Shown piece by piece: positions 59,170-64,000 of a stretch of DNA of 64,000 bases; position 1 is the first letter of the stretch, and every line of letters starts with the position of its first letter. The DNA is from Siphonobacter sp. BAB-5405 (GTDB lineage Bacteria > Bacteroidota > Bacteroidia > Cytophagales > Spirosomataceae): assembly GCF_002872335.1 (NCBI RefSeq), contig NZ_NJAG01000006.1, positions 186,001-250,000 of the forward strand. Direction: 5' to 3'. Under the pieces are notes generated by a model that saw nothing but the letters and a program-made list of their open reading frames with translations, was not told the DNA's origin and did no database searches. Made by a program: the position numbers and the translations under genes.

Positions 59170-61470
59170 ATGAAGAAAATCCTTGTTTTTGCCAGTTTGC
59201 TGGTTAGTCTCTCGTTTCAAACCCTCGATTCCCGCAAGCAGGTCTTCCTGATTGGCGATTCGACCCTGGCTACTAAACCGAATCCACAGGACCCCGAACG
59301 GGGTTGGGGACAAATGCTGCCCGAATTTCTGGATGAAACCGTAGTGGTTCGTAATCACGCCGTTAATGGTCGCAGTACGAAAAGTTTCATCAACGAAGGC
59401 CGCTGGAAGAAGGTGCTGGATGAGCTGCACGCGGGTGACTGGGTACTGATTCAGTTTGGGCACAACGATGAAAAAAAGGAAGATTCCACCCGATATGCCG
59501 ATCCGCAAACGACGTACCGCGAAAACCTGACCCGTTTTATCCGGGAAACGAAAGCGAAGGGAGCTTATCCCGTATTGATTACGCCCGTGATGCGTCGCCG
59601 GTTTGACGAAAAAGGAACGGTTCAGGATACGCACGGCGACTATCCGGCGGCAGTAAAAGCCGTGGCTCAACAGCAAAAAGTACCCTTGGTTGATTTGCAC
59701 CAAAAAAGCCGTCAACTGCTGCAAACCATGGGCGTAGAACCCTCCAAACGCCTGTTTTTGTGGTATACGCCCGGCTACTTTGCCAGTCGGCCCAAAGAAG
59801 TGAAAGACGATACGCATTTCTCGGCGTACGGAGCTGCTCATATGGCCGCTCTCGTGGCCGATGGCCTGCGGGAAGAGAAAACGGAATTGGCCAAAGCTCT
59901 GAAAAAGAGTCCATTTCAGGAAAAGCTGGCCTACGAACTTCCCCAGATTTATCAGCCTGTTTTCCGGAAAGATACCTTTCGGATTGAAAACTACGGAGCC
60001 AAAGCTGACGGACAGACCCTAAATTCTATCGCCATCAATAAAGCCATTACAACCTGTAGCGAAGCCGGTGGCGGCACGGTACTGATAGCCTCGGGCTTGT
60101 GGTTAACGGGACCAATTGTCCTGAAAAACAACGTCAATCTGCACCTGCAACGCGGAGCTTTGTTGCAATTCAGCGATCGTAAAAGTGATTATCCCTTGGT
60201 AAAAACAACCTGGGAAGGACTGGACGCCATTCGTTGTCAGGCTCCCATTAGTGCTACCGACGTACACGACATTGCCATTACGGGCGAAGGTTTTATCGAT
60301 GGAGCCGGAGATGGCTGGCGGGCTGTGAAAAAGAGCAAGTTGAACCCGCCCGCCTGGGAGAAACTCGTGGCTTCGGGCGGTGTCGTAGATGGCGAAATCT
60401 GGTACCCGTCCGAGCAGTCACTCAAAGGGGCTAAAGTGAAAGGAGCGGTAAGTCTGGCGAATGGCTTTGATTTCAAGAAGTCCGAAGAAATCCGGGATTT
60501 TCTGCGGCCCAACATGCTGAGTCTGACGCGTTGCCAGAACATTCTGCTGGAAGGCGTTACCATTCAAAACTCACCCGCCTGGTGTGTTCACCCGCTGTTA
60601 TGTCAGGACATTACGCTGAAAAACGTGACGGTACGGAATCCCTGGTACGCCCAGAATGGCGACGGACTGGATCTGGAATCCTGCAAAAACGCCCTGATCG
60701 ACGGCTGCACCTTCGACGTAGGGGATGACGGCATCTGTATTAAATCAGGCCGTGATGAAGAGGGTCGCAAGCGGGGAGTACCGACCGAAAATGTTATCGC
60801 TCGCAACAGTACGGTCTTTCACGCTCACGGCGGTTTTGTGGTAGGAAGCGAAATGTCGGGTGGTGCCCGGAATCTATTCGTATCGAATTGCTCGTTTCTG
60901 GGAACGGATGTCGGACTGCGGTTCAAAACTACGCGTGGCCGGGGTGGCGTTGTGGAGGATGTGTTCATCTCCGATATTCAAATGACCCGCATTCCCGGCG
61001 AAGCCATCTTGTTTGATATGTACTACATGGCAAAAGATCCCGTTCCGCAGACGGGCGACAAATCCGATCCGTTGCCGATCGAAGCCAAGCCCATCAATGA
61101 AGGTACGCCGCAATTCCGTCGGTTTTTCGTTCGGAACGTGGTTTGTAAAGGGGCCGAAACGGGAATCCTCGTACGGGGTTTGCCAGAAATGAATATTCAG
61201 GATATTCTGATTGAAAATTCCGTAATCGAATCCAATAAAGGATTGGTTTGTATTGAAGGACAGCGTATTACGTTAAAGAATGTACAGCTACTGAGCAAAC
61301 AGATGCCAGTCATGCAGGTACAGAATAGTCAGGCGATTACACTGGATCGGATCGGGTATTCGCCTGCTTCTTCGCTCTTACTGAAAGTTTCGGGAGACCG
61401 TTCGAAACAGGTCGAATTGTTACATACGGATACTTCCAAGGCTAAAAAAGTACGGGAAGACGCTCGCTAA
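59170..61470 (+). CDS. Fused rhamnogalacturonan acetylesterase (SGNH) and GH28 polygalacturonase
   Basis: 766 residues with signal peptide MKKILVFASLLVSLSF. Domain 1 (about 20-240) is a CE12-like SGNH esterase: FLIGDSTLATKPNP, VNGRSTKSF, QFGHNDEKKE and DDTHFSAYGAAHMAAL. Domain 2 (from about 270) is a GH28 parallel beta helix: FRIENYGAKADG, NGDGLDLESCKN, FDVGDDGICIKSGRD (catalytic Asp pair), HGGFVVGSEMSGG and RFKTTRGRGG. It would deacetylate and cut pectic polymers in one chain outside the cytoplasm. The KdgF-like cupin follows 55 bp downstream. Both partial domains occur alone elsewhere. Confidence 0.92.
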   Translation: MKKILVFASLLVSLSFQTLDSRKQVFLIGDSTLATKPNPQDPERGWGQMLPEFLDETVVVRNHAVNGRSTKSFINEGRWKKVLDELHAGDWVLIQFGHNDEKKEDSTRYADPQTTYRENLTRFIRETKAKGAYPVLITPVMRRRFDEKGTVQDTHGDYPAAVKAVAQQQKVPLVDLHQKSRQLLQTMGVEPSKRLFLWYTPGYFASRPKEVKDDTHFSAYGAAHMAALVADGLREEKTELAKALKKSPFQEKLAYELPQIYQPVFRKDTFRIENYGAKADGQTLNSIAINKAITTCSEAGGGTVLIASGLWLTGPIVLKNNVNLHLQRGALLQFSDRKSDYPLVKTTWEGLDAIRCQAPISATDVHDIAITGEGFIDGAGDGWRAVKKSKLNPPAWEKLVASGGVVDGEIWYPSEQSLKGAKVKGAVSLANGFDFKKSEEIRDFLRPNMLSLTRCQNILLEGVTIQNSPAWCVHPLLCQDITLKNVTVRNPWYAQNGDGLDLESCKNALIDGCTFDVGDDGICIKSGRDEEGRKRGVPTENVIARNSTVFHAHGGFVVGSEMSGGARNLFVSNCSFLGTDVGLRFKTTRGRGGVVEDVFISDIQMTRIPGEAILFDMYYMAKDPVPQTGDKSDPLPIEAKPINEGTPQFRRFFVRNVVCKGAETGILVRGLPEMNIQDILIENSVIESNKGLVCIEGQRITLKNVQLLSKQMPVMQVQNSQAITLDRIGYSPASSLLLKVSGDRSKQVELLHTDTSKAKKVREDAR

Positions 61471-61525
61471 GGCGGACCTTCTGGATAGGAATGCCTTTCT
61501 TTGAGGCCGATTAACTCCGAGAATT

Positions 61526-61864
61526 ATGGATCCGAAAGAATTACGTTTTGTGAAAGCTGATGACCTCTCCTGGGAAACCGTAGGTGAAGGCTTACGTCGG
61601 AAAGTACTCAGCTACGATTCCAATTTAATGATGGTTAGGGTGGATTTCGAGCGGGGAGCGGTAGGAACGATTCATCAGCATCCGCATACGCAGATGAGCT
61701 ACGTGGAAAGCGGTGTATTTGAAATCATCATCGGCGAAGAACGTCAGATGCTACAGAAGGGCGATGCCTACTACATTCCGCCCCATATGCCCCACGGAGC
61801 CGTGTGCCGCGAGCCGGGGGTACTGGTGGATGTATTCACACCGATGCGGGAGGACTTTGTGTAA
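61526..61864 (+). CDS. KdgF-like cupin (pectin degradation)
   Basis: 112 residues. A single cupin with HQHPHTQMSYVESGVFEIII and GDAYYIPPHMPHGAVCREPG, ending DVFTPMREDFV, close to KdgF. KdgF turns unsaturated uronates from pectin or alginate into the linear ketone form. Metal ligands HxH, Gln/Glu and His are kept. Position behind the pectinase supports this role. Cytosolic. Confidence 0.85.
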   Translation: MDPKELRFVKADDLSWETVGEGLRRKVLSYDSNLMMVRVDFERGAVGTIHQHPHTQMSYVESGVFEIIIGEERQMLQKGDAYYIPPHMPHGAVCREPGVLVDVFTPMREDFV

Positions 61865-61868
61865 ATGC

Positions 61869-62025
61869 CACGGGTACCCGTGCAAATACCAAGGGTTGCT
61901 CCCATGGCTAGTTGTATGGAACTCCTTCGGAGTTTGTAATTTCAACCCCGAAGGGGTTCAATCTGATTAGCCCCGCATGCAATGCGGGGTATTATTTGCA
62001 CCAGTCGTATGCCAACCCCGAAGGG
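61869..62025. repeat. Composite palindromic element, copy 2 (inverted relative to copy 1)
   Basis: Perfect dyads follow: CACGGGTACCCGTG (61869-61882), AACTCCTTCGGAGTT (61920-61934), AACCCCGAAGGGGTT (61944-61958) and CCCCGCAT-GCA-ATGCGGGG (61971-61989). A half-copy AACCCCGAAGGG starts at 62014. 61944-61989 equals the minus strand of 2870-2915 at about 42 of 46 positions. Confidence 0.85.
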
Positions 62026-62054
62026 ATATACCCCCACATACAATGCAGGGACCA

Positions 62055-62100
62055 CATAGAAAAAGGGTTACGGAACACCTTCCGTAACCCTTTTTCTATG
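62055..62100. terminator. Strong bidirectional terminator
   Basis: Perfect 21-bp stem between convergent genes, left arm 62055-62075 and right arm 62080-62100 around loop CACC, with A5/T5 tracts inside the arms. It serves the tlpA-like gene on the minus strand and perhaps the cupin gene. Confidence 0.9.
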
Positions 62101-62113
62101 AGTTAAATAACCC

Positions 62114-62665
62114 TTACTTCGGTAATAACGAAGTCAGGTGAGCGACAAACTCATCACTGTTATAATTAGCCATTCCTTCGTTCCGGTCTACAATCTTGCC
62201 GTTGGCATCGATCACGAACGTTACAGGAATCGCCTGCGTTTCAAACGCTTTCGGTAGTGGTCCGGTAGGAGCGTACACGGGAAAGGAATACCCTTCTTTC
62301 TTGATGAAATCACGGGCGGCCTGAAGCTCTTCGTCTACCGTCAGCATCACAAATTCTACCGGTTTGCCCTGCATTTTTTTGTACAGCTTTTCAATGTCTG
62401 GTAACTCCGCCCGGCAGGGAGGACACCAGGTCGCCCAAACGTTCATGAATACGACTTTTCCTTTCAATTCCGAAAGATTGACTGTTTTGCCATCGAGCGT
62501 TTGTAGCAGAAAATCACCCGCCTCGGTTGTAGCCGTTTGAGCCGATTCTGCAGTCTTATTTTCGGTGTTTTCGGCCTTGGGTGAACTCTGACAACCCGTC
62601 AGAAACAACCCGGTAGTACAGAAGAGCATCGCTAATACCGACACCGTACTTTTTTTCAAGTTCAT
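62114..62665 (-). CDS. TlpA/ResA-type thioredoxin lipoprotein
   Basis: 183 residues. Signal and lipobox MLFCTTGLFLTGCQSSP (Cys25), then a Thr/Glu-rich linker and a thioredoxin domain with active site NVWATWCPPCRAELPDIE and cis-Pro in AIPVTFVIDANGKI. It reduces disulfides on the periplasmic side, often for cytochrome c maturation. Single-gene unit with a strong terminator. Confidence 0.9.
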   Translation of the reverse strand: MNLKKSTVSVLAMLFCTTGLFLTGCQSSPKAENTENKTAESAQTATTEAGDFLLQTLDGKTVNLSELKGKVVFMNVWATWCPPCRAELPDIEKLYKKMQGKPVEFVMLTVDEELQAARDFIKKEGYSFPVYAPTGPLPKAFETQAIPVTFVIDANGKIVDRNEGMANYNSDEFVAHLTSLLPK

Positions 62666-62778
62666 GAAACCTCTATTTATTTTTTAATCCAGTCTATCGC
62701 CCCAAAGCAGTTTTCTATTCAACATGCTTCTTGCGTAAAGATAAGCAAACCCTACGGCTTCCGGGCTATCCTGGGTGA

Positions 62779-64000
62779 TTACATCGCATCGACGGGCTGA
62801 GGATGGGTAGGCTTGGTTAGCTTGCCAATGGTAAGGCCCTGGGCGATGAGTGAGAATACCACCACGAAATAGGTGATGGATAGAAATAGTTCATTGTTTA
62901 AGTGACTGTCAATGGAAAGGGCCAGAGCTACGGAAACACCACCGCGAAGACCACCCCAAACCAGAATCACCATCGATTGACGGTCGAGTTTTTCCCGAAA
63001 CGGAATAATGCGGGAAGGAACGGCGATGGAAATCCAGCGAGCCAGCAGCACAATCACGATGGCAATCGTACCCACCAGCCAGTATTTACCTAAATCAGGG
63101 ATCAGAATTAGTTCAAAGCCAATGAGCAGGAACAGACAGGCATTCATGATTTCATCAATCAGTTCCCAGAATTTCTCCAGGTAATCCTGCGTAATTTCCG
63201 ACATCGCCTGCGTCTTTCCGTAGTTACCGACCACTAAACCAGCCGCTACCATCGTCAGCGGACCAGAAATGTGCATGGCCTGGGCCAGCAGATAACCACC
63301 CATGACCACAGCCAGCGTAATCATAACGGATACTTTATAGTCATCGATACGTTTCATGGATTTGGAAGCAATAAAACCCAGAATGAGACCGACCAGCAGA
63401 CCACCGACTGCTTCCTTTACGAGTAATAACGAAATAGAGGCTAGTGAAAATTCCGTACTGCTTTCGCGGGCCATTTCCAGCAACGTCAGGAAAACAACGA
63501 CGGCTACGCCATCATTAAAGAGCGATTCACCCGCAATTTTGGTTTCCAGAGATTTAGGGACACCCGCCGCTTTTAGAATACTCAGTACCGCAATAGGATC
63601 CGTAGGAGAGATTAACGCTCCAAAAACCAGACACTGAATGAGCGGAATATCCATATGTAAAAATCCCAGCGTAAGGTAGAGCAATCCGCCCACGAGTAAG
63701 GTAGATAGAATAACGCTGATCGTGGAGAATACAATGACGTACCGTTTTTCTTCCCGCAAATCACCAATGTGAATGTGAATGGCCCCGGCAAAGAGCAGGA
63801 AGTTCAGCATGGCTCCCATGAGAATCTCTTCGAGGTTGGCTCCTTTGATAAAGCGGGCGGCATCATCGAAAAAATGCGGCCAGAAGCGTCCAAAGCCTAC
63901 CAGAAAAACGGAAGAAACCAAGGCCATGACCATGATACCAATAGTAGCCGGCAACCGTAAAAACCTAAGATTCAGGTAGGAAAAAATAGCGGAGACAACG
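62779..64000 (-). CDS. CPA1 family Na+/H+ antiporter, partial (5' end outside window)
   Basis: The frame is open past the right edge; a TTG at 63954 lies inside the first visible helix (SAIFSYLNLRFLRLPATIGI) and is not the start. At least 406 residues with 11 or so helices. Motifs are GALISPTDPIAVLSILKAAG, AGESLFNDGVAVVVFLTLLE (the ND pair of the ion site) and VWGGLRGGVSVALALS. It exchanges Na+ or K+ for H+. No C-terminal cytosolic domain is present; the end PTHPQPVDAM is short. Confidence 0.92.
   Translation of the reverse strand, partial: VVSAIFSYLNLRFLRLPATIGIMVMALVSSVFLVGFGRFWPHFFDDAARFIKGANLEEILMGAMLNFLLFAGAIHIHIGDLREEKRYVIVFSTISVILSTLLVGGLLYLTLGFLHMDIPLIQCLVFGALISPTDPIAVLSILKAAGVPKSLETKIAGESLFNDGVAVVVFLTLLEMARESSTEFSLASISLLLVKEAVGGLLVGLILGFIASKSMKRIDDYKVSVMITLAVVMGGYLLAQAMHISGPLTMVAAGLVVGNYGKTQAMSEITQDYLEKFWELIDEIMNACLFLLIGFELILIPDLGKYWLVGTIAIVIVLLARWISIAVPSRIIPFREKLDRQSMVILVWGGLRGGVSVALALSIDSHLNNELFLSITYFVVVFSLIAQGLTIGKLTKPTHPQPVDAM

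Noticed and set aside
1-64000. tRNA or rRNA genes
   Set aside because: No cloverleaf with a GTTCRAnnC arm and CCA-proximal stem and no rRNA-like stretch was noticed on reading; a tRNAscan-type run would be decisive.

Overview
The window looks like chromosome of a Bacteroidota bacterium, probably of the order Cytophagales. The evidence is: several start regions carry the Bacteroidota -7 box TAnnTTTG; TonB-dependent receptors, a KdgF-like cupin and XdhC occur together; lipoproteins are frequent; and there are CHASE3 hybrid kinases and ECF sigma operons. No rRNA, tRNA, CRISPR array or intact insertion sequence was recognised. Genus-level placement cannot be made from the sequence alone. Base composition is near 50% GC in most genes, with AT-richer patches at 7.1-9.5 kb (acyltransferase pair), 49-50 kb and 55.5-57.7 kb.

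Layout: 1-7.1 kb holds a partial exported FG-GAP protein, murF and a very long metH. 7.2-9.6 kb is an MBOAT acyltransferase with an SGNH partner, a polysaccharide O-acylation pair. 9.6-17.2 kb holds an apparently exported SAM hydrolase, an XdhC protein and TonB receptor on the minus strand, an AraC regulator, and an aldehyde dehydrogenase with its DUF779 partner. 17.3-29.6 kb is mostly minus-strand housekeeping: lipoproteins, an FAD protein, a P-loop kinase, Nudix, cysteine desulfurase, ferrochelatase, catalase, a lone nuoH and asnS. 29.75-36.2 kb is a tight ECF sigma operon: sigma factor, likely anti-sigma factor, a DUF4097-like protein and three tandem paralogous exported proteins, the first broken by a one-base frameshift. 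36.3-49 kb has a PAP2-like membrane protein, rpsU, Ppx/GppA, an MsrB-like protein without the usual catalytic Cys, a circularly permuted ATP-grasp protein, a large hybrid histidine kinase, a thiolase/acyl-ligase pair and a second TonB receptor.

49.1-54.4 kb is an accessory block: S24 and XRE regulators, a degenerate PIN-domain protein, DUF4385, a PD-(D/E)XK nuclease in a three-gene operon with two tiny ORFs, and proteins I do not recognise. ruvB follows, then a candidate ~100-nt small RNA with its own promoter and terminator at 55.9-56.0 kb and two unknown genes. 57.7-64 kb holds an M23 lipoprotein, a rhamnogalacturonan esterase/GH28 pectinase fusion next to a KdgF-like cupin (pectin use), a TlpA-type thioredoxin and a partial CPA1 antiporter running off the right edge.

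The most unusual non-coding structure is a set of intergenic elements: a composite palindromic element present at 2.8 kb and, inverted, at 61.9 kb with compensatory stem changes; twin hairpins at 25.7 and 25.9 kb that share a loop but not a stem; and several spacers built of 6-7 bp words followed by their reverse complements (2.7-3.2, 14.8-15.1, 16.7-16.8, 23.7-23.9 kb).
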